A stretch of DNA of 22,473 nt, taken from positions 1-22,473 of the forward strand of contig JBJOII010000072.1 of NCBI GenBank assembly GCA_046047235.1. Reading direction: 5' to 3'. Of the stretch, positions 7,104 through 15,489 are shown in pieces. Under the pieces are notes generated by a model, which made no database searches, was not told the DNA's origin, and saw nothing but the letters and a program-made list of their open reading frames with translations. Each line of letters begins with the position of its first letter. The first letter of the stretch is position 1. The translations under genes and the position numbers were made by a program. Origin of the DNA: JBMTVN01 sp046047235. GTDB taxonomy: Bacteria > Verrucomicrobiota > Verrucomicrobiia > Limisphaerales > JAHDYP01.

Positions 7104-8012
7104 ATGAAACCGTTCTGGCAAGGCGTATTCCCCGCAATCACCACCCAAATGACCCGCACCGGGGCCCTTGACCTCAAAGCCACCGCGAAACACGCCCACA
7201 CCCTCATCGAATCGGGCGTCACCGGTATCGTCTTCCTCGGCTCACTCGGCGAAAACCAAGCCCTCACCCCGGAAGAAAAACGCTGCCTCCTGGAAGCCAT
7301 GGTGGGCGAAGTCCAAGGCCGCGTTCACGTCCTAACCGGCGTAGCGGAAACCAGCCTCGCCGAAGCCACCCGCTATATCCAGGACGCCGAATCCATCGGC
7401 GTCGATGGCGCCATGGTCATGCCCCCCATGGTCTATAAAAGCCCGGATCCCCGTGAACGCCTCGCCTGGTTTCAAGGCATCGCCCGCTCCACCAGCCTCC
7501 CACTGATGATCTACAATAACCCCATCAGCTACGGAAATGACCTCCCACCCGACCTCCTCGCTAAACTCGCCGAAACCCCCAACTTCGTTGCCCTCAAGGA
7601 AAGCTCCGGCGATCCCCGACGCATCACGGATATCCACAACAAACTAGGCAGCCGCTACGCCCTGTTCACCGGAGTCGATGACCTCGTCCTCGAAAGCGCC
7701 ATCCTCGGCATCGACGGCTGGGTAGCAGGCACCGGCATCGCGTTCCCCCGCGAGAACCAGGCCCTCTGGGACTACACCCGGCAAGGCCGCTGGGATGAAG
7801 CCCGCAAACTCTATCGCTGGTTCAGCCCGCTTCTCCACCTCGACGTCCACCCCAAGTTCGTCCAGTACATCAAGCTCGCCGTCCAAGCGACTGGACTCGG
7901 CAAGGAATGGGTCCGCGCCCCCAGACTCCCTCTGGCCGGAGCCGAACGACGCGAGATCCTCGCCATCATCGAACAGGGGATCCAGAAACGTCCGCGCCTC
8001 CCCAAACGTTGA
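7104..8012 (+). CDS. DapA-family lyase, probable pyrroline-4-hydroxy-2-carboxylate deaminase
   Basis: 302 residues forming the class I aldolase (DHDPS/NAL) TIM barrel. The Schiff-base lysine is Lys165 in FVALKESSGD, the catalytic tyrosine Tyr137 in PLMIYNNP, and the carboxylate-binding loop GSLGENQ lies at 46-52. Sequence alone does not separate dihydrodipicolinate synthase, KDG aldolase and the deaminase branch. The next two genes, an epimerase of the proline racemase family and a DadA-type FAD dehydrogenase, are the first two steps of hydroxyproline breakdown. This therefore fits the third step: removing ammonia from 1-pyrroline-4-hydroxy-2-carboxylate to give 2,5-dioxopentanoate (LhpC role). 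First gene of a three-gene operon. The ATG has no Shine-Dalgarno and is preceded by CGCCC. Confidence 0.85.
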   Translation: MKPFWQGVFPAITTQMTRTGALDLKATAKHAHTLIESGVTGIVFLGSLGENQALTPEEKRCLLEAMVGEVQGRVHVLTGVAETSLAEATRYIQDAESIGVDGAMVMPPMVYKSPDPRERLAWFQGIARSTSLPLMIYNNPISYGNDLPPDLLAKLAETPNFVALKESSGDPRRITDIHNKLGSRYALFTGVDDLVLESAILGIDGWVAGTGIAFPRENQALWDYTRQGRWDEARKLYRWFSPLLHLDVHPKFVQYIKLAVQATGLGKEWVRAPRLPLAGAERREILAIIEQGIQKRPRLPKR

Positions 8013-8042
8013 TCCCCAGCCAAACCCAACCGGGCCACTCCC

Positions 8043-8984
8043 ATGACGGCCTCCTCTACCCGCGTCATTCGCGCCATCGACTCCCACACCGGAGGCGAAC
8101 CCACCCGCGTTGTCCTCTCAGGAGGACCTGACCTGGGCCCCGGAAGCGTGGCCGATCAAACCCAACGCTTCCGCCAAATCCACGACGCCTTCCGCCGGGC
8201 CATCTGCTGCGAACCCCGTGGCTCGGATATCCTTGTCAGCGCCCTGCTCTGCCCCCCGGCCAACCCCTCCTGCACCAGCGGTATCATCTTCTTCAATAAC
8301 GTCGGCTATCTCGGCATGTGCGGCCACGGCACCATCGGCGTCGTCGCCACTCTAGCCTACCTCCAACAGCTCCAGCCGGGCCAACACCACTTCGAAACCC
8401 CCGTCGGCATCATCACCACCACGCTCCATCCGGACGGATCAGTCTCAGTCCAAAACGTCCCCTCCTGGCGCCAAGCCTCGAACATCGCTGTCCTGACCAC
8501 CAACCACGGCACCGTCCGTGGCGACATCGCCTACGGCGGCAACTGGTTCTTCCTGACCCACGACCACCAACTCCCCATCCAACCCGATAACATCCCCAAC
8601 CTCACCGCCCTCTCCCGCGAACTGCGCCGCGCCGTGAATAGCCAGGGTTTCCCCGCCGTCGACCACATCAAACTCCTCGCACCCCCATCCTCTCCCCAAA
8701 CCCATAGTCGGTCCTTCGTCCTCTGCCCCGGTGAAGCCTACGACCGGTCCCCCTGCGGCACCGGCACCAGCGCTCACCTCGCCTGCCTCGCCGCTGATCA
8801 ACAGTGGCCCGAAAATCAGGCCTGGATCCAGGAAAGCGTCCTCGGCTCGACCTTCGAAGCCCGCTACCGATGGCTGGACCCCCAAACCGGCCGCATCGAA
8901 CCCACCATCCGCGGGACCGCTTTCATCACGGCCGAAACCCAGTTACTCCTCCAACCCAATGACCCCTTCCAATGGGGACTATGA
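8043..8984 (+). CDS. Proline racemase family, probable 4-hydroxyproline 2-epimerase
   Basis: 313 residues. The catalytic cysteine pair that abstracts and donates the alpha proton is intact: Cys93 in GMCGHGTIG and Cys238 in SPCGTGTSA. The N-terminal IDSHTGGEP motif is at 12-20. Presence of the second cysteine argues against trans-3-hydroxyproline dehydratase, which carries threonine there. In this operon the likely reaction is trans-4-hydroxy-L-proline to cis-4-hydroxy-D-proline, in the cytosol. It starts 30 nt after the deaminase gene, without a Shine-Dalgarno, and its TGA overlaps the next ATG by 4 nt. Proline racemase activity cannot be excluded from sequence. Confidence 0.88.
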   Translation: MTASSTRVIRAIDSHTGGEPTRVVLSGGPDLGPGSVADQTQRFRQIHDAFRRAICCEPRGSDILVSALLCPPANPSCTSGIIFFNNVGYLGMCGHGTIGVVATLAYLQQLQPGQHHFETPVGIITTTLHPDGSVSVQNVPSWRQASNIAVLTTNHGTVRGDIAYGGNWFFLTHDHQLPIQPDNIPNLTALSRELRRAVNSQGFPAVDHIKLLAPPSSPQTHSRSFVLCPGEAYDRSPCGTGTSAHLACLAADQQWPENQAWIQESVLGSTFEARYRWLDPQTGRIEPTIRGTAFITAETQLLLQPNDPFQWGL

Positions 8985-10234
8985 AAAAACACGTCGTCAT
9001 CGTCGGCGCCGGCGTTGCCGGACTCTGCACCGCCTGGTTCTGCAAGGAACGCGGACTCGATGTCACGCTCATCGAATCGACCGACTCCACCCGCCATGGC
9101 TGCTCCTACAGCAACGCCGGCATGGTCGTCCCCAGCCATTTCATCCCCCTCGCTGCCCCCGGCGTCCTCGCCCAGGGCCTCCGCTGGATCTGGAACCCCA
9201 AATCCCCCTTCGCCCTCCATCCGCAACCCTCCCTCAGCTTCCTCCGCTGGGGCTACGAATTCTGGAAAGCCTCCTCCCACCAACGCGTCCAAAACGCCGT
9301 CAGCACCCTCAGCCAACTCCACCTCGCCTCCCGACAGCTCTTCGAAAACTTCGCCTCCCAACATCAATTCAACTTCAACCTCACCCGCAACGGCCTCCTC
9401 ATGCTATGTCGCACCCAGAAGGCCCTCGACGAAGAATCCCACCTCGTTCAACAAGCCCGCACACTCGGCATCCAGGCTGAAACTCTCTCCGCCAACCAAC
9501 TCGCCAAACTCGAACCCAACGTCACGCTCGACGTCGTAGGTGCCGTCCGCTTCGCCAACGATTGCCATCTCTCCCCCGAAACATTCCTCGGCGAACTCCA
9601 AACCCGCCTTGAACAAAACGGCGCACGCTTCCTTTGGAACCACACCACCACCGGCTGGACCACCCACCAGAACTCCATCACCTCAGTCCAAACCTCCAGA
9701 GGCCCCGTCCAAGGCGATACCTTCGTTCTCTGCGGCGGCATCCAATCCACCCACATCGCCCGACAACTCAAACTCCACCTGCCCCTCCTGGCCGGCAAAG
9801 GCTATAGCCTCACGCTCACCCAACCCCAACAATCCCCCAACCACTGCGCCATCCTCACGGAGGCCCGCGTTGCCGTCACCCCCATCGGCTCCACCCTCCG
9901 CGTCGGTGGCACCATGGAACTCGGCGCCACCAATACCCGCCCTAACCCCAAACGTATCCAAGGCATCACCCAGTCCTTCTGCCAATACTTCACCGCCTTC
10001 TCCCCTAACGCCTTCAGCCAACTCCCCACCTGGACCGGACTCCGCCCCGTATCCCCCGACGGCCTCCCCTACCTCGGACCCACCCGCAAATGGAACAACC
10101 TCCAGATCGCCACCGGCCACGCCATGCTCGGCCTCAGCCTCGGTCCCGTCACTGGACAAATCATCGCCCAGCTCATCGACGAATCCTCCTGCCCCCATAA
10201 CCTCCAACTCCTCCACCCCGACCGGTTCGGCTGA
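8981..10234 (+). CDS. DadA-type FAD oxidoreductase, probable D-hydroxyproline dehydrogenase
   Basis: 417 residues from the ATG at 8981, which overlaps the preceding stop (ATGA); a start three codons earlier is possible but less likely. The FAD-binding Rossmann motif is GAGVAG at 9-14, with Glu32 ending the second strand to bind the ribose. SYSNAGMVVPSHF near 42-54 and the C-terminal GLRPVSPDGLPYLG and ATGHAMLGLSLGP are typical of the DAO/DadA family. In this operon it should oxidise cis-4-hydroxy-D-proline to 1-pyrroline-4-hydroxy-2-carboxylate and pass electrons to the respiratory chain. Single-subunit form rather than the multi-subunit LhpBEF type. A general D-amino-acid dehydrogenase is the alternative. 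The aldehyde dehydrogenase that would finish the route is not in this window. Confidence 0.87.
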   Translation: MKKHVVIVGAGVAGLCTAWFCKERGLDVTLIESTDSTRHGCSYSNAGMVVPSHFIPLAAPGVLAQGLRWIWNPKSPFALHPQPSLSFLRWGYEFWKASSHQRVQNAVSTLSQLHLASRQLFENFASQHQFNFNLTRNGLLMLCRTQKALDEESHLVQQARTLGIQAETLSANQLAKLEPNVTLDVVGAVRFANDCHLSPETFLGELQTRLEQNGARFLWNHTTTGWTTHQNSITSVQTSRGPVQGDTFVLCGGIQSTHIARQLKLHLPLLAGKGYSLTLTQPQQSPNHCAILTEARVAVTPIGSTLRVGGTMELGATNTRPNPKRIQGITQSFCQYFTAFSPNAFSQLPTWTGLRPVSPDGLPYLGPTRKWNNLQIATGHAMLGLSLGPVTGQIIAQLIDESSCPHNLQLLHPDRFG

Positions 10235-10244
10235 GCAAAAAACC

Positions 10245-10342
10245 AGCCTGTCCGCCACAGCTCTCGGATCGAAGGAGGAAAGCCAAAGGTCAGGAGTCAG
10301 GAGTCGGGAGGAGCGCCTCTCTCCTCTCTACTCTCTCCCTTC
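10245..10342. repeat. Intergenic repeat island C, overlapping the end of the glycosyltransferase gene
   Basis: GCCTGTCCGCCACAGC opens a worn, half-symmetric copy of the nested palindrome (10247-10276). Heptamers follow in perfect phase from 10287 to 10342: AGGTCAG, GAGTCAG, GAGTCGG, then GAGGAGC, GCCTCTC, TCCTCTC, TACTCTC and TCCCTTC. The stop codon and last residues of the minus-strand glycosyltransferase (stop at 10328-10330) lie inside the heptamer run. Confidence 0.75.
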
Positions 10343-11518
10343 TCCCGCAACCAAGAGCTTGCCATCCCGCCCCACCCGATACACCCGCCCGCGCCACTCC
10401 ACCCGGTTCCCGGTAAACGACACCACCCAAACCGCCATCCCCAAGAGATCCTTCAAGATAATCTTCCACGATGCCACCCGCCACGCGGGCTGCGCCACAA
10501 ACCGACGCTGTAAATCAGCTGCCATCACCACCCGCAACCCCGCCATCGCAACCCACACCAAGGTGGCCCAGCCCAGCGCCTTCCACGCCCCCACAGCCCC
10601 CACCGTCCATCCCACCCCCGAAATCACCACCCAAATGCTCGGCCCCAGCAACGCATGGCTCAAAATACTCGCCATATAAGGCCACGGCCGACTCACCCGA
10701 ATCGTCCTCCCCCACCTCACCTGATGCCGCCATACCTCCCTCCACCCCCGGTCCGGATCCATGCAAACCACCGGCACAGCACACAACTCCACCACCCCAC
10801 CCACACCATGCACCCGGTTCCCCAACTGAAAATCATCCGCCAAATAATCCACCACCGCCCCAAAACCGCCCGCCTTCTCCAACCACTCCCGACGAAACCC
10901 CATCACCGCACCCAACCCAAAATCCAGCCCCCCCAGACTCCGCGCCTGTAAAACCTGACTCCAAAAATCCACGTTCACCGCCAACACCTCCAACGCCATC
11001 GCCCCCCGCCTCACCCCCCCGATCGAATAAAAACAACACGCCATCCCCACCTGCTCATGCCCGAGCTTCAGCATCAATTCACCCAGCAGATCCGACGTCA
11101 CCGCCACATCCGCATCGCTCACCACAAGAAAGTCGTGCCGCGCACCCCGGGCCGCATCCACCACCTTGGCCATCTTCCCGTTACACCCGACCGCTCCCCG
11201 GACTTCAACCACCCGCACATTCATGCCTCCACCGGCGCTTTCTCCCGCCAACCGCTCCACCACCCGTCGCCCCGGCTCATCCCCCTCCCCCACAACCAGC
11301 AAGAGTTCAACCTCGCCAGGATACTCCAACCGCAGCCAAGTCCCCAACGCCTCCACCACCCCCTCATCCGCCCCCTCGACCGGCTTGATCACCGTCACCC
11401 CAGGCATACGCCCCGCCACCCCTACCCGCCGCCCCAACGGGAACCGCCGCGCCACCACCCACTGCCATACCACGGCAATCAGGCCCAGCAGACTCAACCC
11501 GCCACCCGCCCAGTTCAT
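10328..11518 (-). CDS. GT21 glycosyltransferase (ceramide glucosyltransferase / HpnI-like)
   Basis: 396 residues from the ATG at 11518; a longer in-frame opening to 11581 has no supporting homology in its first 21 residues. An N-terminal membrane helix at about 4-23 is followed by a GT-A domain. It opens with VTVIKPVEGAD and contains SDADVAV (metal-binding DxD-like, about 134-140), the third aspartate in YLADDFQLG (about 229), and the processive-type Q-x-x-R-W motif in HQVRWGR (about 266-269). Two or three C-terminal membrane helices follow. This layout matches family 21 enzymes that put sugars on ceramide or on hopanoids (HpnI). No hopanoid or sphingolipid genes are nearby, so the acceptor is unknown. 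Divergent from glgC. The C-terminal residues are encoded by the intergenic repeat. Confidence 0.85.
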   Translation of the reverse strand: MNWAGGGLSLLGLIAVVWQWVVARRFPLGRRVGVAGRMPGVTVIKPVEGADEGVVEALGTWLRLEYPGEVELLLVVGEGDEPGRRVVERLAGESAGGGMNVRVVEVRGAVGCNGKMAKVVDAARGARHDFLVVSDADVAVTSDLLGELMLKLGHEQVGMACCFYSIGGVRRGAMALEVLAVNVDFWSQVLQARSLGGLDFGLGAVMGFRREWLEKAGGFGAVVDYLADDFQLGNRVHGVGGVVELCAVPVVCMDPDRGWREVWRHQVRWGRTIRVSRPWPYMASILSHALLGPSIWVVISGVGWTVGAVGAWKALGWATLVWVAMAGLRVVMAADLQRRFVAQPAWRVASWKIILKDLLGMAVWVVSFTGNRVEWRGRVYRVGRDGKLLVAGEGRE

Positions 11519-11677
11519 CCATGCCACATTCACCTCAATCCAGATCAGAACCCCACACCTTTTGCGGCACATACCCCCCACCGGTCACGCCCAAACCCAC
11601 ACCACACCGCCCAACGCTTGCGCAACCCCCAACCCCGCGACTATCTTCACCAAAAGGTCGCCGCACCCAATAACCCT

Positions 11678-12988
11678 ATGCCCACCTTCTCCACAGTCGA
11701 ACCCGTCGGCCCCAATGCCGTCCTCTCCATCGTCCTCGGCGGCGGCCAGGGCACCCGACTCTTCCCCCTCACCAAAGACCGCGCCAAACCCGCCGTCCCC
11801 CTCGCCGGCAAATATCGCCTCGTCGATATCCCCATCTCCAATTGCATCAACTCCGGCCTCAAACGCGTCTACCTGCTCACCCAATTCAACTCCGCCTCCC
11901 TCCACCGCCACGTCACTCAAACCTTCAAGTTCGACCAGTTCTCCAACGGTTTCGTCGAAGTGCTCGCCGCCGAACAAACCCTCACCGACACCTCCTGGTA
12001 CCAAGGCACAGCCGACGCCGTCCGCAAAAACCTCAACCACCTCATGAACCATCCGTTCAAATACGTGCTAATCCTCAGCGGGGATCAGCTCTACCGGATG
12101 GACTACCGCACCATCATCAACCACCACATCGCCAATAAAGCCGACGTCACCGTCGCCACAACCCCCGTCCCCCGTCGCGATGTCTCCGGCCTCGGCATCA
12201 TGCAAATGGATGCCGACTACCGCATCAACCGCTTCGTCGAAAAACCCAAGGAACCTGAAGTCCAGGACACTCTCGCCCTCGAACGCGATTGGTACCCCCG
12301 CCTAGGCATCCAGTCCAATGACGAACTCTTCCTCGCCTCCATGGGCATCTATGTCTTCAACCGCGAGGTCATGATCGAACTCCTCAACAACTCCCTCGCC
12401 GACTTCGGCAAACACATCATTCCCTCCGCCATCAAAACCCACCGCGTCTATGCCCATATCTTCCAGGGCTACTGGGAGGACATCGGCACCATCCGCGCCT
12501 TCTTCGATGCCAATATCGGCCTCACCGAAGTCCTCCCCCGCTTCAATTTCTTCGATATGGCCGCCCCCATCTTCACCCGCCCACGCTTCCTCCCCTCCTG
12601 CAAACTCAACGGCGCCGTCGTCGAGCAATCCCTCGTCGCCGATGGCTGTATCCTCAATAACGCTGAACTCCATTACAGCCTCGTCGGACTCCGTAGCGTC
12701 ATCGCCGAAGGCGCACGCATCCACCGCTCAGTCATCATGGGTGCCGACTACTACGAAAGCGCCGATTCCATCGAACAAAACGAATCAGAAGGCCGACCCC
12801 GCATCGGTATCGGACGCAATACCCGCATCGAAAACGCCATCATCGATAAAAACTCCCGCATCGGAGATAACTGCATCATCTCCCCCGAAGGCAAACCCCC
12901 GGAAATGGATCACCCCCTCTACTACGTCCGTGATGGCATCGTCGTCATTCCCCGTAACGGCTGCATCCCCCACGGAACTGTCATCTAA
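11678..12988 (+). CDS. glgC: Glucose-1-phosphate adenylyltransferase
   Basis: 436 residues from the ATG at 11678. The open frame extends to 11057, but that part is antisense to the glycosyltransferase and was rejected. The nucleotidyltransferase signature GGGQGTRLFPLT is at 21-32, followed by KPAVPLAGKYRLVDIPISNC. FVEKPKEP, carrying the glucose-phosphate-binding lysine, comes later. A left-handed beta-helix C-terminal domain has hexapeptide-like runs such as IGRNTRIENAIIDKN and SRIGDNCII. It makes ADP-glucose, the committed step of bacterial glycogen synthesis, and is normally allosterically controlled by glycolytic intermediates. Sequence style is closer to the cyanobacterial/plant type than to E. 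coli. No other glycogen gene is adjacent. There is no Shine-Dalgarno; the leader is C-rich. Confidence 0.96.
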   Translation: MPTFSTVEPVGPNAVLSIVLGGGQGTRLFPLTKDRAKPAVPLAGKYRLVDIPISNCINSGLKRVYLLTQFNSASLHRHVTQTFKFDQFSNGFVEVLAAEQTLTDTSWYQGTADAVRKNLNHLMNHPFKYVLILSGDQLYRMDYRTIINHHIANKADVTVATTPVPRRDVSGLGIMQMDADYRINRFVEKPKEPEVQDTLALERDWYPRLGIQSNDELFLASMGIYVFNREVMIELLNNSLADFGKHIIPSAIKTHRVYAHIFQGYWEDIGTIRAFFDANIGLTEVLPRFNFFDMAAPIFTRPRFLPSCKLNGAVVEQSLVADGCILNNAELHYSLVGLRSVIAEGARIHRSVIMGADYYESADSIEQNESEGRPRIGIGRNTRIENAIIDKNSRIGDNCIISPEGKPPEMDHPLYYVRDGIVVIPRNGCIPHGTVI

Positions 12989-13028
12989 ACCGTCCCTCCC
13001 ACCCACATCCCATCCTTTTGCACCAAGC

Positions 13029-14246
13029 TCAAAGACGCTCCACCGCCACCACCCGCACAATCTCTTCCAACGGACTCCTCCCCGCAATCACCCGCCTGAC
13101 CCCGTTCTGCCAAAGGGTCCGCATCCCCTCCCGCACCGCTACCGCCTGAAGGCTCCGCGTCGGCATCTTCTCCAAAATACCACCCCGAACCACCTCTCCC
13201 ACCTCCAGCATCTCGCTCAACGCACCCCTCCCAGCAAAACCAGTCCCCATACAACGCTCACATCCCTGCCCCTCCCGAAACATCGCTTCGTCCCGCTCAT
13301 CATCAGTAAGCAAACTCACCATAACGGGATCCGGATCATACGGCTGACTGCAGGCCGGACAATTCGATCGCACCAACCGCAACCCCATCACCCCCGTAAC
13401 ACTCGAAGCCAACAGAAACGGCTCAATGTCCATGTTGATCAACCGCGCGAACACCCCTGCCGTGCTGTCCGAGTGAATCGTGCTGATGACCAAATGCCCC
13501 GTCAACCCGGCCTGCACGGCGATTGCCGCCGTCTCCGCATCCCGGATCTCCCCCACCATGATGACCTGCGGATCCTGCCGCATCAGCGATCGCAATGCCC
13601 GGGCATATGTGAACTCCTTGAGTGGATTGATCTGGGTCTGGCTCAACATCGGCAGGTTATACTCCACCGGATCCTCCACAGTGCTAATGCTAATCGTCGA
13701 ACCCGCCCGCTCCACCAAATGCGTTAACGAGGCATAAATCGCCGTGGTCTTCCCCGACCCCGTCGGCCCGGTCAACAACAACATCCCGCTCGGACGCGCC
13801 AGCAATCGCGTCATCACCCCCAGTGTCTCCTCCTCCAAACCCAGCTTGGCCAAATCGAAACTCCGGTTCCTCGGATCAAATAACCGCACCACAATCTTCT
13901 CCCCGCGCACCGTCGGAAACACGGAGATCCTCAACTCCACATTCCCAAAACCCGGCCCCGCAGATGCATGCCCCTCCTGCGGAATATCCGTCTGATACGA
14001 AACCAGATTCGCCATCACCTTGAAGCGCCCCCCGATTTTGTCCATCCACTCCAGGGGCAAGTGCACCAACTCTTTCAGCACCCCATTCAAACGGAGCCGC
14101 ACCACAATGCCCTTCTCCCACGGTTCCAGATGAATGTCACTGGCCTCGGCCCGAATCGCGTCCTCCAATAAATGCTCCACCAAGACCCCCACCTCGACCT
14201 CCCCGCCTCCTTGCAACGACTCCACATAACTGCCAGTGCTGCTCAT
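13029..14246 (-). CDS. GspE/PilB-type secretion or pilus ATPase, N-terminally short
   Basis: 405 residues from the ATG at 14246, chosen because AGGAGG sits 6 nt upstream; two TTG codons just before are less likely. Walker A is GPTGSGKTT (160-168), with the Asp box before it and Walker B in IMVGEIRDAET (about 229-239). The His box is GHLVISTIHSD. A zinc-type tetracysteine lies in CPAC (about 296-299) and CERC (about 329-332), diagnostic of the GspE/PilB branch rather than PilT. The N-terminal domain that docks on the inner-membrane platform is missing, since full-length relatives reach about 550 residues. No other secretion or pilus gene is in the window. It is the third gene of a HAD-folB operon, 12 nt after folB. 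Confidence 0.93.
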   Translation of the reverse strand: MSSTGSYVESLQGGGEVEVGVLVEHLLEDAIRAEASDIHLEPWEKGIVVRLRLNGVLKELVHLPLEWMDKIGGRFKVMANLVSYQTDIPQEGHASAGPGFGNVELRISVFPTVRGEKIVVRLFDPRNRSFDLAKLGLEEETLGVMTRLLARPSGMLLLTGPTGSGKTTAIYASLTHLVERAGSTISISTVEDPVEYNLPMLSQTQINPLKEFTYARALRSLMRQDPQVIMVGEIRDAETAAIAVQAGLTGHLVISTIHSDSTAGVFARLINMDIEPFLLASSVTGVMGLRLVRSNCPACSQPYDPDPVMVSLLTDDERDEAMFREGQGCERCMGTGFAGRGALSEMLEVGEVVRGGILEKMPTRSLQAVAVREGMRTLWQNGVRRVIAGRSPLEEIVRVVAVERL

Positions 14247-14258
14247 CAACAACCTCCT

Positions 14259-14600
14259 CTACCGCTCCACCTCCACCGACACATACCGCGCCTGCGGCAC
14301 CACAAACTTCTTCACCTCCACCCGCACCCGCCCCACCCCAAACTCAGCCTTCAATAACTCCACCACCCCCACCGCCATCGACTCAATCAACCGCCAACTC
14401 CCCTCACCCAACCACGCCACCAACCGACGTGACACCGCCCCGTAATCCACCGTCCGCGATAAATCATCCGATGCCGCCGCTTCACCTACATCAACGTGCA
14501 GCTCCACCGATAACAACAGCCTCTGCGCCCTCGAACGCTCCACCTCAGGCACCCCCACCCGGGCCCAAACCTCCAGATCCACAATCCGTATCCGGTCCAT
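14259..14600 (-). CDS. folB: Dihydroneopterin aldolase
   Basis: 113 residues, the standard size. FolB converts 7,8-dihydroneopterin to 6-hydroxymethyldihydropterin and glycolaldehyde in folate synthesis and works as a cytosolic octamer. Landmarks are IVDLEVWARVGVPEVERSRAQ with the pterin-anchoring region, the tyrosine in TVDYGAV (Tyr53), the substrate-binding glutamate in LIESMA, and the catalytic lysine in EVKKFVVPQA (Lys97 or Lys98). The usual K-P after the lysine is K-F here. The start is ATG at 14600, overlapping the upstream stop; an ATG one codon earlier (14603, ATGA overlap) is equally possible. No other folate gene is present. Confidence 0.88.
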   Translation of the reverse strand: MDRIRIVDLEVWARVGVPEVERSRAQRLLLSVELHVDVGEAAASDDLSRTVDYGAVSRRLVAWLGEGSWRLIESMAVGVVELLKAEFGVGRVRVEVKKFVVPQARYVSVEVER

Positions 14601-15268
14601 CATACCCCACACCCCTTCCCGTTCCCCACCCAGTAAGGCTCCATCCCCGACGCCTCCAGCCGCCCCCGCAACTCCCCCAAGTCCCCCACCACCACATCCG
14701 GCTCCGCCTTCAGCAGGTCCGACTCGAACTGATATCCCGTCAAAACTACCGCCGCCCAGCAACCCATCGCCCGCGCCGCCTCCACATCGTGCTCCATGTC
14801 CCCCACCATCAAGGTCTCTTCCGCCAATAAACCCAGCCCCTCCACCCGCTCCCGGATCACCTCCCGCTTGTCCAACGCTTCCGTCCACAAACCCTCAAAG
14901 TACTCACCCCATCCCACCCGACCCATCTGCGCGTGCAGATATCGGTCCGGCACCGACGTCAGTAAAAACACGCGACACCCCCCCGCCCGCAAAAACTCCA
15001 GGAACTCCTTGGCATGCACCAGCGGCTCCACTCGCTCATGGACCTCCTGAAACCGACCATGAAACGCCTCCTGCAATACCTCCCATGGTAACCCCGGAAA
15101 CAACCGGTCGTAAAAGGCCCGCACCGGCAAACGAAACTCCGCCCGAAACTCCTCGCGCGACATCGGCTCACGCCCTACCCGCTTCAAAGCGGCATTGGTC
15201 GCCTCCATCACAATCGGCAGATCATCCACCAACGTCCCAGACCAATCCAAAATCACGTTCCTGATCAC
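14600..15268 (-). CDS. HAD-superfamily hydrolase with DxSGT motif I
   Basis: 222 residues from the GTG at 15268, supported by AGGG 7 nt upstream; an in-frame TTG at 15274 is the alternative. Fold and size match phosphoglycolate phosphatase-like HADs with an alpha-helical cap (about 15-85). Motif I is ILDWSGTLVDD with nucleophile Asp8. The second acidic residue, normally DxD, is a serine. Motif II is LLTSVP, motif III lysine is in LDKREVI, and motif IV is MVGDMEHDVEAA. A changed +2 residue is known from phosphonoacetaldehyde hydrolase (DxAGT), so this may not be an ordinary phosphatase. First gene of an operon with folB. A role in pterin triphosphate dephosphorylation is a possibility suggested by context only. 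Confidence 0.85.
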   Translation of the reverse strand: MIRNVILDWSGTLVDDLPIVMEATNAALKRVGREPMSREEFRAEFRLPVRAFYDRLFPGLPWEVLQEAFHGRFQEVHERVEPLVHAKEFLEFLRAGGCRVFLLTSVPDRYLHAQMGRVGWGEYFEGLWTEALDKREVIRERVEGLGLLAEETLMVGDMEHDVEAARAMGCWAAVVLTGYQFESDLLKAEPDVVVGDLGELRGRLEASGMEPYWVGNGKGCGV

Positions 15269-15319
15269 CCGCAAACCCTATGCAGTTCCCTCCCCCGCCG
15301 CAACCCATCCCATCGAAAT

Positions 15320-15489
15320 CCAGAGGCCAGAGGTCAAGGGGCAGGAGCCGTCCACCCAGCTCCGGCCCCGCCGAATGCCCAACCGCCCGTCCGTGTCCTC
15401 CCCCTCGCGCCTAGCGCCTGTCCCCTAGCTACTAGCTACCAACTCCCAGCTCCTGAATTCGCCGCAGGCGAATTCCAGCGCTCCGCGCT
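15320..15489. repeat. Intergenic repeat island D with GAATTCGCC palindrome
   Basis: Purine heptamers CCAGAGG (twice), TCAAGGG and GCAGGAG at 15320-15347 lead through CGCCCGTCCGTGT to a 56-nt unit at 15434-15489. That unit is identical but for one base to 20542-20597. It contains a palindrome with arms GAATTCGCC (15455-15463) and GGCGAATTC (15467-15475) around GCA, then CAGCGCT and CCGCGCT heptamers. The single difference from the other copy lies in the palindrome loop. Confidence 0.85.

Noticed and set aside
8445..8885. Many long minus-strand frames under the hydroxyproline operon and under 18514-19143 and 19302-20411
   Set aside because: They are Gly/Val/Glu/Asp-rich mirror frames of C-ending codons in well-identified plus-strand genes and contain no recognisable domain.
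11057..11677. Extension of glgC to a 643-residue protein
   Set aside because: The extension is antisense to the glycosyltransferase and is low-complexity Pro/His/Thr text, typical of the C-rich strand. GlgC homology begins just after 11678.
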